Shown here: one piece after another, positions 12,266 through 23,953 of the stretch
Layout: the number at the start of each line of letters is the position of its first letter
How positions within the stretch are numbered: position 1 is the first letter of the stretch
Notes under the pieces: model-generated
The model's input: the letters and a program-made list of their open reading frames with translations, nothing else
Told to the model about the DNA's origin: nothing
Databases searched by the model: none
Position numbers and translations under genes: made by a program
DNA from: Lytechinus variegatus
Lineage: Eukaryota; Echinodermata; Echinoidea; Temnopleuroida; Toxopneustidae
Reading direction: 5' to 3'
DNA: 64,000 nt
Assembly (NCBI RefSeq): GCF_018143015.1
Contig: NC_054750.1
Span: forward strand, 6,741,501 to 6,805,500

Positions 12266-12359
12266 TTGGGCTGTCCATAGACATTGGCCTAGCTGTTTTC
12301 TGAACATGGGCTTAATTCAATGTCTGGTGTAAAATTGTGATTTAACTATGGATAGCCCA
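12266..12359. mobile_element. Very small foldback element
   Basis: TTGGGCTGTCCATAG and CTATGGATAGCCCA are inverted ends of a 94-base unit just upstream of the first recognised REX1BD-like exon. Confidence 0.55.
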
Positions 12360-12581
12360 TTATGTGACATATACGGTATATGCCTCTAAGCTCAATAGAG
12401 CACCAAAGTGATGACATCACTAAATAAAAACTATTTCACATTTCAATGTTTTAATACCATAGCTTCGCTGGTCATGATGAAAAACAGCGGAATTTGGTAA
12501 AAATCAATTCATGGGGGCTCAAGATATGGCCTAATAAATACCACTTACTCAATGAACAAGATTATGATAATAATAATAAAC

Positions 12582-14656
12582 TAGATTTTAATTCGTCATT
12601 AGGACGAATTAGGTGGTCTGTCATGATTTTTCATTCAGTGTCGGCTGATGTTGTATGAAATGATTTTTTAGATATGATTCATAATCTTGATCATAGACAT
12701 TCTAGGAATAAATTTTTACCATTGCTAAATGTGATTATTAATGTGGTGATAACAACCGTCATGATTACAATGATAATGCAATACGGTAAATACGACATGA
12801 AGTTTGGAGCACGTAAAATGCCTTAAAACTCCTCAAAAATTTGATACGATTTACCGAAATTGGCTTTCCAAAATTGCGCTATGAAAGGAGCCTTCTATTT
12901 CAGAGCAGCAAATTTTTAATCTACAGTTTCATGTTTTGTATGGAAATCTTTTTAAAAATTGTTTATTCTGTCAACATTTTTTCTTTAAAGCTTTCAAACA
13001 AGAATTTTCACAATGTTCAAAACGTCTGGTAAATTTGAATTATTTTTAATGAGAAATTTTGCAATGCTACAATTTCACAGCATTCACTTCAAAACTCACT
13101 AGTGATGTATCTGATGAAAGAATTAAGTAGATTTTTTTGGGGGGGAATGTTTGCAAAATTTCTGAAATTCCTAAACATTTCACATTATATTTTCCGTCAA
13201 GAATTTTCAATATCGATTTATTAATTGTGTATGACTTTAGCATTAACTTGAAAATTCTTTCTTGATGACTTTACAAAAAAAAGTTAGGTGAAAGATTCAA
13301 ATACAGGCAATTTTCCCGCAAAATTTCAAGAAAATATTTATTTAAGTAAATTGTATTTTTTTTATTTCACAGAAGGTATCTGAAAATCTGTTATATGTTA
13401 TATTTAGTGAAAATAACCAAATAAAAAAAATCTGTAAATTTCCACAAAATGTCCGGAATGAAATTTTTCAACACAATAGCTTCTCGATATTGTAGCGTTT
13501 ACTAAGAAAATGCATAAATGATGTTTTACAATGTTAAAATTAGCTCTTAAAAAGTTCAGGAAAACTACGAAAAATGTCTTACATGAAAAACCGCAAAACC
13601 AGTGGGCTTAAAATTTACAGGAAGACCGTAAAATTGATTAATAAAACATTTTCTTTAAAAAATTCGCAAAAATTAGGCCAAGAAAAATTTGTCGAAAATT
13701 TAAACAGCTCACAACACATTGATGCTGTGGTCAAAAGTGAAAATTATTCACACGTTATTTGTAGAGAATTTTTTTGACTACATCATATCAAAATTTGAGA
13801 AAAAACTAACCACTAATAAAAAAGATACGGTCAAATATGCATAAATACGTTGACGTATATTGCAAAAATGTGTAATTTTTATTTCTAACATAATTTTGTG
13901 GTATTTACACAATCTCCAAATGAGATATTTACTCTATCCAAGAGTGAGAAAAAATTGGGGGTCAACGGACTCCTTGAAGAGCTACAGTGAATTTTATATA
14001 GGCATATTTTTGCCCACTTTTGACTTGTTTTGCGAGTTTGCACGCGCGTGTAATGCACATTTGAATTGACGCGCATTTGGGTATTATTGGTCGTTAGAGG
14101 CTGAATGAGGTATCAAAGTAATCAGAAGATCATGGACAGTGAACAGACATAAAATAAATGAAGACTCGAAGATGCATACCGATGGTAGGAGCAAAAACGT
14201 GCACGCATACCTGTGCGCGCGCAAATTTTTGACATGCTCAAAATGGCCTGAAACGTACCCAAATTTGACCACGATTGATTTGGGGAATTTTAAAATTTTG
14301 ACGCGCGCGTACGTGCGCGTCGTGACCTTTGCATGACCTCTGTTGACATGTCCTGATGACCTGTCATCTGAACTTGATATGATGCAAATATGAATGATTT
14401 ATGATGATTAGTTGCGATGATATGATCAATAATTTAATTTTACAAAATGGCGCCTAGATGACGTCATCAGGACTTGATGACCTTGAAAAGTTTCGTTTCG
14501 CGATTCCACAATAATAGCCATACATGACATGAAAATCAAGAAATTTGACAGGCCCGATTTTGAGATAACCTGGCGACAAAATTTGGCAATAAAAATAAAT
14601 AAAGTAAAATCTGACGAATATAATAGGTGATCTGTCATATTCATGACAGACCACCT
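12582..14656. mobile_element. Helentron/HINE-like non-autonomous element, copy 2
   Basis: The first about 180 bases match 3155-3340, including the AACTAGA start, left hairpin and AGGTGGTCTGTCAT. The last about 700 bases (from about 13940) match 5040-5766, including the GGGGTCAACGGA motif and the terminal hairpin ending GACCACCT. The central 1.2 kb (about 12780-13930) is AT-rich and unrelated to the tandem array of copy 1. It lies upstream of the REX1BD-like exons. No coding frame is credible. Confidence 0.6.
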
Positions 14657-15216
14657 AATGATAGAAGAATAAAGAATAAATACATATCATTAAACTCATA
14701 TAAAGTCAATGTATTATTTGCCTGGTTCACAACATTAAGATTAGAACCAGGTCAATAATAAATTGATTTCAATGGGGCTAATTTTGTATTCACATTCACA
14801 TTAGGTCAAACTCTTGGATCCCTCTGGCTCTGCCTGATTCCAACCAAATTTGGGATCTGGTTGCGGAGGTATTTTTGAACGGCATACTCTAACATAAGGA
14901 AATACAATAGTAAAAATGGTGAAATGCTAAAATAGAAAATTTTTGAAATCACACTTCAGTACTTTATCAGCTCATTTGTGTTTCTCAGATCAATCATACC
15001 TTAACTATTTTTGGAATAATAACTGAATTACGGAAGTTTTTTCAAAGTAAAAACAATTGCTCTGTAATGTACTAAGATATTCCTGACAATTTTGTTGTTC
15101 AGATGGACCATGCAGACATATGATATTGATAGATCTTGGTACTGTTATACCCAAATTGGTCACTAGAATTAAATCTTTTCAAAACTTTCAAAAAATATAA
15201 ATAAATATTTGATGCA
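14657..15216. other. No feature seen
   Basis: AT-rich DNA without a credible frame, repeat or RNA gene. Confidence 0.3.
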
Positions 15217-15347
15217 GGGGCTGCGGAATGGTTTTCAAAGGGGGGGAGGGGCTGACTATGCAAAAAATCACAATCCTATGGTCATTTTTACGTTTTTGTA
15301 CACAGTTTTGGAAAAAAGTGGAAGCCCCCCCCCCCCCCCCCCCCCCC
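15217..15347. repeat. Dispersed repeat ending in a long C tract
   Basis: CTGACTATGCAAAAAATCAC, CCTATGGTCATTTTTACGTT and TTTGTACACAG, then a run of more than 20 C. The same sequence recurs at about 48065-48200. Confidence 0.6.
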
Positions 15348-15460
15348 GTGATGTTAGTAAGTTTATTAGGTCTGGCCAAGTATAATTTAGGCAAAATCAA
15401 AATACAACAAAAATGAGTAGGCTAATGGTACAAATGAGACCAAATGGTAATAGATGGGGG

Positions 15461-16665
15461 CAGGGTGACCAGATTTCACAAAATGAAATACGGGACAATC
15501 GACAAAAAGGATCAACAAAGATACAAAGTGTAAGACTTGTGAAAAGAAAGAAAAAAAAAACGAACTGAAGGGGAAAATGTAGAGAAAAAATTGAAGAAAG
15601 TTAGAATAAAAGAAGGATGAAAGAAAGAATAAAAGAGAGAGAAAAGGTTTCCGTCATTCTTTGAAATGAATATAGAAAGTAAGAAAGAAAGGAAGGAAAG
15701 ATGAATAAATGTGTGAAAGACAAAATAAAGGAGAAAAGGGAAAAAAAGAAAATAAGAAAAAAGGGGTGAAAAGAAAGAATGAAGGAATTAAAAATGTTTC
15801 CCTTATTCTTTGGAAGAAAGAAACAAACAAAGAAGAAAACAGGAAGGGAGGAAGAAAGGGAAAGAAATGATAAGGGAAAAGAATTAGAAGGAAATATATC
15901 ATAAATAATGAAAGGAGGAAAGAATGAAGGGAAGAGAGAATGAAAGAAAGAGAAAATAATGGAAGGAGAGAAAGAACAAAAAAGAGAGAAAGGGAGAAGG
16001 AAGCAAAGAAAAGTTTAAGGAAAGATGAATTCAGGAAATAGAAAATGAAATTTAATAAAGGAAATCAGAAAGAAGGAAAGAAAGACAAATGAACAGAGAG
16101 AGAAAGCTTCAGGGAAAAAAAGATTGGAAATAAAGATAGATGGAACAAAAAAGGGCAAGCAGGAAGGATATAAAGATGAACAAAGAATGATACAAAAGAA
16201 AGAGGAAAAGTTAAAAATTCAAGCAAACAAAAAATCCAGTCATCTAACAAAAATCATGATGATATTTGGTGCTTGATACATTTTTAGAATTTTGAAAAAC
16301 TAAAATGTTTTAGACAATAAAATTTCAAAGTAAAACATTGTCAAACTTAAAAATTAGATGAAACATATCATACACAACAAGACTCAAAACGAAAGCTGAA
16401 ACAACAAGATCTAGTTATGAAAACTCAATAATATATTATTTGTTACACCGATTACATCTCCAAATTAGTTTCATTGTTATCTCTGCTTCGTCATCTGTCG
16501 GTTATTTGATGAAAATTCATCACTTTTAAATGTATTAACTACATTTTGTTCAATATTCTTAAATACGGGACAAATAGGCGTCCTGGGAAGGGTTTATCGA
16601 GACGCCGGGACAAAGGAGCAAAATATGGAACAATCCCGGGAAATACGGGACGTCTGGTCACCCTG
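15461..16665. mobile_element. hAT-like non-autonomous element with 8-bp target duplication, copy A
   Basis: Ends are CAGGGTGACCAGA and TCTGGTCACCCTG. The flanking 8 bases, GATGGGGG, occur on both sides (15453-15460 and 16666-16673), which fits the hAT superfamily. Inside lies a GA-rich, GAAAG-type tract on the plus strand (15540-16220). The right subterminal part carries ATACGGGACAAATAGGCG and CGGGACAA motifs. No transposase is encoded. Confidence 0.8.
15540..16220. repeat. Polypurine (GAAAG-type) tract
   Basis: Almost uninterrupted A and G on the plus strand inside hAT-like copy A. Long open frames on the minus strand here are Phe/Ser/Leu low-complexity readings. Confidence 0.85.
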
Positions 16666-16673
16666 GATGGGGG

Positions 16674-17718
16674 GGGGGTCGGGTGTCCGGACAGTTTATC
16701 TTTTTAAAGCCTTCTTTTTTGTCTTTTGGATTACACTAAAAATATGAATTCAATACTTGTCAAGACTCAAGATCAAGCTTGTAATCCTCTTCTATTTTGT
16801 TCTTTATATTTCCTAACATTTTGCACTAAAAATTGATGAAACTTCACTTGTAATTTTTTCCAAATGACTTTCTAAAAGTAAAATTAATCATCCGGACGCA
16901 CAAGCTGTCCGGACACACAACAGGATAGGAAGTAGGATACCACTCATGCCACTCATTCAATGAACAAGGTTATTATAACTAAAATATACTAGAACTAGAC
17001 TAAAATTACTAGATAATGTAAATGTGTGTAACTAGAACATGTAGAATAGAAAGGTTAAGTTTAGCTAATTTACTGACAAAATCAAGCGTAAGCGGGTGCC
17101 AAGCATACAAGGCTAGACGGCGCTAGTGATAGATATATATCTCTATGGCGCGAGTGCACTTTCTCATCATAAAGCTCGTAGAAAAAAAAAATGGTTATAC
17201 AGCCCAGCCCGCACGCGGGGCAGCTGGCGTTATCCCGACTGCGGGGAGGTGCAGGTTCGGAACGGTAGGCTATATTTGGTTGGACGTGGATGCGAAAGAG
17301 CACTCGCATCGGTCACGCCAGATTATTGCAATTTTATTCACTCACAAACAATATCTCTTCACAAAATTGATAAGATCATAAGAGTACTAATTTCGTCAGT
17401 TGAATCACGGGAAATTCGTTTCATTACCATTTTAATACTTTATTTTAGTCGTATTTGTCCTGATCTTGATCAACTTAAGTCTTAACGAAGTTCCAGCATC
17501 CAGCAATCCGCTGACATGGACTTTCCCCATTGCGCAACTAACTGAAATTATCACCTGATTTTTCGCTTTGTCGGACTTGGGAAGCGCAGTCTTCCTGCTA
17601 TTAGCTCAAACGTATAGGAGTCTCTTTTTTTTTGGGGGGGGGGGGCAGCGGCCGGTGGTGAAATGAGCCAATAATGTTAAGGGCCCAGACATCGCATATG
17701 GAGATTAATGAAAAAGCA
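16674..17718. other. Unassigned DNA between the two hAT-like elements
   Basis: GC content rises at 17080-17320. Overlapping short frames there lack family motifs and are not called as genes. It could hold the missing 5' exon of the REX1BD-like gene, but no exon was recognised. Confidence 0.3.
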
Positions 17719-17726
17719 GTGAGCGA

Positions 17727-19219
17727 CAGGGTGACCAGACGTCCCGTATTTCCCGGGATTGTCCCGTATTTTGCTTCTTTGTCCCGGCGTCCCGACAAAC
17801 CCTTCCCGGGACGCCTATTTGTCCCGTATTTCAGAATATTGAACAAAATGTATTTAAAAGTGACGAATTTTCATCCAAATAACCAACATATGAAGAAGCA
17901 GAGACAACAATGAAATTGATGAATAAACTTATGCAAGTTCTGCGGTGATTTTCTTGCTAACCCCAATACATCGCAAACGAACTGGCCTCCTGCCATTGTG
18001 TGGCAGGCTACTATAGCTAGGCATGTAGGATCGGAGCAGATTCTCTCCATCAAACGTGCGAAAATAATCACAAAAAATGTACAAAATTTGTATGATATTT
18101 TGGGTTCTCAGATTACTGATTTGGAGATGTGATCGGAGGAACAAGTTCTTGAGTTTATAGATCTAGTTGTTTAAGCCTTCGTCGTTTTGAGTCTTGTTGT
18201 GTATGATGCCGCGATGCTTCATCTAATTTTTAAATAAAAAGAAAATCACTTTGAAATTTTATTCATTTCTGAAACTTTTATTTTAGTTTTAAAAACATAT
18301 TTGAAAAACACCAAATATCATTCTGAATTTTTGTTAGATGATTGGATTTTGTTTGCTTGAAGTCTGAACTTTTTTCCTCTTTCTTACTTTTCTATCCTTC
18401 TTTCTTCATCCATCTACCCTTCCTGCTTGCCCGTTTTTATTCCATCTATCTTTCTTTCCTGATCCTTTCTCTGTTCATTTTTCTTTCTTTTCTTCTTTTT
18501 CTTACCTGTCCTTATCAAATTTCCTTTTTTTATTTCCTTCCTTCTTTCTTTCTTTAAACTTTTTTCTCCCCCTCCCTCCCTTCCTCTCCTTTTTCTTTTA
18601 ATTCTTTCTCTTCTTCCATTATGTTTTCATTCCTCCTCACTTCATTCTTTCTCCCTCTCTTTCCTCCTTTCATTCTTTATTTTATTTTCACTTCTAATTC
18701 TTTCCCTTATTCTTTCTCTTCCTCCCTCCCTTAATTCCTTCCCTCCTCACTTACTGTTTTCATTCTTTCTTAATTGTTCGTTTCTTTCTTTCAAAGAATG
18801 AAGGAAACATTTTTCTTTCCTTCATTTTTTCTTTCCTCCTCCTTTTTCTTACTTTCTTTTTTTCTCTCCTTTATTTTGTCTTTCACACATGTATTCTTCT
18901 TCCATTCCTTTCTTTTTCTTTCTTTCGGTATTCCATTCAAAGAATGACAGAAACTTTTTTCGCTTTTTGTTCTTTCTTTCATCGTTTTATTCTAACTTTC
19001 TTTAATTCTTTTTTTCCCTTCATTTTCCCCTTCATTTTTTCTTTCTTTCTTCTCAATTCATCTTTTTTCTTTCGTCTTTTCTTTCTCTCCTTCATTCTAT
19101 CGTTCACCCTCCCTTCCAATTCATAATAATTTTTCACAGGTGTAACACTGTGTAATCTTCTTTGTTGATCTTTTTTGTCGATTGTCCCGTATTTCATTTT
19201 GTGAAATCTGGTCACCCTG
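17727..19219. mobile_element. hAT-like non-autonomous element, copy B, opposite orientation
   Basis: Ends are CAGGGTGACCAGACGTCCCG and TCTGGTCACCCTG. Flanking octamers GTGAGCGA and GTGTGCAA agree at six of eight positions. It is the reverse complement of copy A along much of its length (the CGGGACAAATAGGCGTCC block, the ATTTTGTTCAATATTC block and the outer ATTGTCCCGTATTTCATTTTG). Its interior is a CTTT-rich tract (18360-19110). ORFs inside are low-complexity artefacts. Confidence 0.78.
18360..19110. repeat. Polypyrimidine (CTTTC-type) tract
   Basis: Mostly C and T on the plus strand inside hAT-like copy B, complementary in kind to the tract at 15540-16220. Confidence 0.85.
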
Positions 19220-19227
19220 GTGTGCAA

Positions 19228-20660
19228 GCGAAGCAGGTGAGCAAGACTTTGATATTTTTCTAATGTAGGCCTATGTGTCTTTGACAAAATTAGATATTAC
19301 ACAAAATCTAATTTTGTGAAAGACTTACATTTTTATGATATTAAGAAAATAATTATACAACTTTCACCTTCCCTTTTCCTTTTTTTTCTTAATTGTGATC
19401 GATTTGTATTTATTTGTTTATTTTTCATCGTTTTATTTTGGGGGTCGTTCTGGCCACGGCTCCTCCATCTACCGTCATGTGGCAACGGCAGATTCGATTA
19501 CCAACAGGGGCACTGATGCCTCTCCCCCCCCCCCTCCTCACCAAAAAAAAATCTTACATAAACAAAACACACAAGGACAAAGTCAGCTTTACAGTCGCAC
19601 CCTATTTTTTCTGTTAACCTTTTCAAATACCCCCCCTCCCCCGGAGAGAGCCAGCTAAAAATTGTGCAGCTCCCTGCAACCACGTACCTGGATTGATCTA
19701 GGGGGGCGGCAAGCCTGATGTCCATGTCCGCTTTTTTTCCTCAATAGTCAGGTTTATAATCCCTGACTTTTTCTTCATTCTTTTCTTATTTCGAACAGAT
19801 GGGGACGGGGTGCTTAAAATATCATATTGGAGACTCTCTGTTCCCAATTTTTAATAACATGGGCGACGGCTCGGAGCAAAGTTTAAAGAGGGGGGCACAG
19901 GAAAAAGGGCATATTTTCTTTCAAAAAGGGCTGTATCTTAAACATGGCCATATCCATTTTTTGCGGGGAAGTACACGTAAACTAATTGGAAAAACTCAAA
20001 AGCGAGATGGCAAAGCGACCGAGCTTAACATTGAGGCGTGTTTGCATTTTCTTACGTGAAATTATTTGTGCATACTATTTTATGAAAATCTGCAGTAATA
20101 AAATGTCGGTATCCAAAATTTCGAGGGAGGGGGCGATTGCCCCCACTCACACGACTCATGCCTTTTAAGACACGTAGGGTTATTTCAACATTTTTATTCT
20201 TATTCAATATGTATTTGAAGAAGGAAGCAGAATGGAGCTGAAAAAAAAACGCTTTTTTCAGGACAACTTATCTGATATGAAGAACAGACACCTATGAGAA
20301 GGCAAAGCGGGGGCACTCGTTAATACATAAATAGGTCCTAAAGACGCAAGAACACGTTCGTGGAGACACTTTTCTTGAGCAAAAGGTTCACTCATACGAG
20401 AAAGGGCATATAAGAATGTAAAGGGGCACTTGCTAACGGCATAAAACGATTGTGTTTCGGGTGAAAGGGGCACAGGACATGTTCGTAAGGGGCACATTTC
20501 TTGTGTAAAAAGGGCACCGATTCGAGAAAGGGCACTTACAAGAAGCCAATATGGAACCCTTTTAATGGAACATTAAAAGGGTCCTTAATTCTCAAAAGGG
20601 GCACAGAAAACGTCCGTAAGAGGGTTTCGAGAGAGAAAAAAAACTGGCACTTATACGAGA
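19228..20660. other. Repeat-derived region with AAAGGGGCAC motifs
   Basis: Many spaced copies of AAAGGGGCAC/AAAGGGCAC with TTCGAGAAAGGGCACTT from about 19880 to 20660, continuing weakly to about 20950. ORFs here have no family features. Confidence 0.5.
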
Positions 20661-20880
20661 AAGGGGTGTCGTGCGTGGTCTAGTGGTTCTGACTCTCGCC
20701 TTTCAAACAGAGGTTCTTGAGTTCGAATCCTATATAGCTATGGCGTGTTTTCTTTCAGCAAGAAATTTTACTGCACTAGACCCAGGTGAGGTAAATGGGT
20801 ACCGGCAGGAAGTGATTCCTCAAAAAAGCTGCATGTGCGCACCAAATCGGTAGACTAGCTCAGCCGGGGTAATACAGGAG
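20661..20880 (+). mobile_element. tRNA-derived SINE
   Basis: A box TGGTCTAGTGG at about 20676 and B box AGTTCGAATCC at about 20719 have tRNA-like spacing. The body has CAGCAAGAAATTTTACTGCA and GGTGAGGTAAATGGGTACC, shared with the SINE at 36770-37048. Confidence 0.75.
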
Positions 20881-20889
20881 ACAGTGCTC

Positions 20890-21682
20890 GTGAGGGGGGG
20901 GGGCATTTTTATTGCATAAAAAGGGCACCTTTCAGTGCTTCAAAAAGTGGGGGCGCTGTGCCCGCCATGATCGCCGCCCATGATCTTCTCCAAGTGGCGT
21001 AACCCCTGCAGAAGTATGTCTCCTGTGTTGTATTGATTTGAGTCCGACTCATAAGTTGGGTTTTAGATTTTAAAGAGCATTGAAAAAACGGAGTAAACAA
21101 AACTAGTTGAGACTATGAATACTGAATATTATTTTTCCAGCCTATAGCATCAACCCCGCTTGTATTGGTGCCGAAAATATAAGATTATAATTTTCTTCGA
21201 GGTCTGACATAATTATGTAACCACTAGCAAGCGTTGTTACAGCGGTATAGGTTGGCAACCTGAGCTTTTATGCAGACGATTTTACAATAAGGTTACCAAC
21301 CTTAGAAAATCTAGATTAGGGTATAATATGCCGACCTAAATTTTCTAAGGTTGGAAAAAAAAAATTATGCAATCTGGCCCATGCATGGACTTTTCTGAAA
21401 ATGGCCTGATATACCCCCTTTTCCACACTGAGCATTGTCACAATTAGGGCTCAGCCATTTCACATCCGAAAATGAATGGCAAAGTCTTGATAAACCGGGC
21501 CCAAGATTTTATCGAAACTGGTTTTTAAATGAGCACCCGACCGCCCCCTTCCGTCTGTTTGCCAGCTGAGCATAACAAATTCAAGCAGGGTCGTTCGGCC
21601 CACTGAGAAATATACTTTAGGGAGTTTATTTTGCATTCATCATATACGGGTATAACGGAGATTTCAGCAACAGTTCACAAAC
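20890..21682. other. No gene recognised
   Basis: Short repeat traces only, including a repeated 'ggttaccaacctta/ggttggcaacct' motif at 21250-21350. Confidence 0.3.
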
Positions 21683-22550
21683 TTAAAAGGGTACTCCGGG
21701 CTGAAAATAATTATATCTAAATAAAGTTAGTAAAATTCATTGAGCAAAATGCTGGAAATTTTAATCTAATAACAAATAAGGAAGTTATTCAGAGCACTTG
21801 GAAGATTTTTTTTTACAGGGGTTGCTGAATTAAATTTGATAAGAAAAAGAGAAGGGTTTCTCTGTAAAAATAAAGGTCGTTTTTGTCGCGGGAAATTTGA
21901 CCCAAAAAAAATGTTTCACTTTAAAACAAAAATGAAGGCCATTTTAATAATGATGAATTATTTGACAAGCAAGAAAAAAGGGGGTTAACAAAATGGAGAT
22001 TATTTTGTTATATTTCTCCATTTTTGGCACACGTTACAGAATTCCAGGGGTATACCTATGAAGAATAACACACGCAGCACCCTCCCCCCCCCATCGTTTT
22101 AATTCGGTCAAATATTGAAATGACATCATTACACAAAATAAAGTACAAAAGAAATGGGGAAATGGGAAGAAATTGGGATATGACATCCGGGGGGGGGGCG
22201 TTTCATGAAAGGACTTTTCAGACGTTTTATCCGACACGGTCCCATTTTATCCGACAGTTACCATAGCAACAGTACCTCTCAGCCAATCAACATCAGAAAA
22301 AGATGTCAGATCTGACAACTTGTCGGATGAAAATGTTGATGAAATGCTCCCGTGTGACATGGATAAATTTGCTCATTGAATATTCATCATGTATAGAACT
22401 ATTTCACCGAAATAATGCAAACTTGCGTTTAATAACTTCGTTATTCCTTGTTTGATTTCGATAAACTTTTCAGTGTTTTTTTTCTTACTGATTTTCTTTA
22501 TCAGCTAACCATATTATTTTCAGCCTGGAGTACCCCCCCCCCCCCTCCCC
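21683..22550. mobile_element. TTAA-type MITE (GGGTACTCCGGGCTG family), composite
   Basis: The left end is TTAAAAGGGTACTCCGGGCTGA; the right end is TATTTTCAGCCTGGAGTACCCC running into a C tract. The centre contains unrelated repeat sequence, including another small foldback at about 22195-22351. ORFs reading across it are not genes. Confidence 0.65.
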
Positions 22551-23953
22551 CTTATTCCCTGGAAAATTTCCTGTTACGATTCTTCACATTTTTTACTGCA
22601 CGATACCATATCAGTTTTCTGTCAACTTTTTCTCCAAAATGTCAGTCCCACGATACGTCCTTCTGCAGCAGTCGACGGAACGACAGCGGAAACAAATTGT
22701 TGCCTGTTATGGTTGTTATATTTCTGAAATACAGCCGTAAATCCTACAGAGTTTTGGTCCAAAGTTACATTTTGGAAATACACTGTAGATCACGTATCAT
22801 AGGAAGTGGTGGATCCCGAAGTGATAACTCCGCAATCTACAGTCCTTCCGTGAGTCAGGCTCAGTGAATTGTGCGGTCCCACCACCGGGAAGAGCTAACG
22901 TTAGTACCCCGAAGTTTCGGCTGAGTCTCTTTCATGATTCCGTTAGTTTGCGCTTGCACATCGACCACCTTTATAAAAAACTGAAAGTGAAACTTTCGTA
23001 CCCGAGAAGGCGAGATTTCTACTTTCGTTCTAAAACTTAAAGATCTAGCCCTAAATCATGTAAATGGGATACAACCTCATTTCCGACATTTTGACGGTAT
23101 TGATTTCATTTTTATAATTTCAAACAAGAATTCATGAAAAAAATGAGAAAAATATTATGAAAAAAAAAAGCGGGGAAAAACTTATTTTTGTAAAGATCTT
23201 CGTTTCTTTTTTATCTTTGCCAATTTTGCAGACGCATATCCTCGATATGGAGGGATGTTGTTGTTGTTGTTCGCTTGGGTTTTGAGGCGCGTGTCATTCA
23301 GATATGAATATTTACGCCTATATCAATTTGTCGTTTTTGTGGTTATAAAATTTTGACGCATAATGGATTAGCGCTGCTTTCAGTAAATTTGAATGAGATC
23401 GTGAAAGGCGGCTCATCACAAATCCTTGATTGTTTGAATAGTATTTTCTGGCCAACCCGGATCAGTAATTTGAACGGGCTTCTCAGCATGCGCGTGGTTG
23501 CTATTAAAAACAAGCACTGCCTAGGCCCCCCCATACCCAATCAAGACAGTGTGATGCCTGTCAACAGACCTCTCCTTCCGAAGTTTGAAAAGAGAACAAT
23601 AAAAGTGTGTAATATAAAATACATGTTGTATGGTATACCATAACCAAATATAAGGACACAATTAATTAATGCAGACATTCTGGGCTTGTGCTCGGTGCAA
23701 TTAATGTCATGTGTTATTATTAAATGTTACATGTTTAACATGTTATCTGGAATATTCTATCGATTCATAGATGGGTGACACCCGTTTACATAGACTCAAG
23801 AGGAACTTCAAAATGCAGTAGCCAAATACAAGTAAATTTATAGAGAGGAAAAGAAAATAACAAAACAAAATAAAACATATTACATACATATGTACACATT
23901 ATATACATTTATTTACAGGCGCTTTATCTTATAATATGTTATGCAGAGAGAAC
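22551..23953. other. Unassigned DNA left of the LINE
   Basis: No coding frame with family features. The LINE 3' UTR must end somewhere in the right part of this stretch, but no tail is visible. Confidence 0.3.

Noticed and set aside
15654..16250. Minus-strand ORFs of 60-80 codons
   Set aside because: They are Phe/Ser/Leu readings of a polypurine tract.
17126..17485. 119-codon plus-strand ORF in a locally GC-richer patch
   Set aside because: No recognisable domain and overlapping equally long frames on both strands; could not be tied to a splice structure.
20661..20760. Functional tRNA gene
   Set aside because: A and B boxes are good, but the acceptor stem cannot pair and the sequence continues into a SINE body.
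22448..22867. 139-codon plus-strand ORF
   Set aside because: Starts in the right end of a MITE, crosses a C tract, and has no family features.
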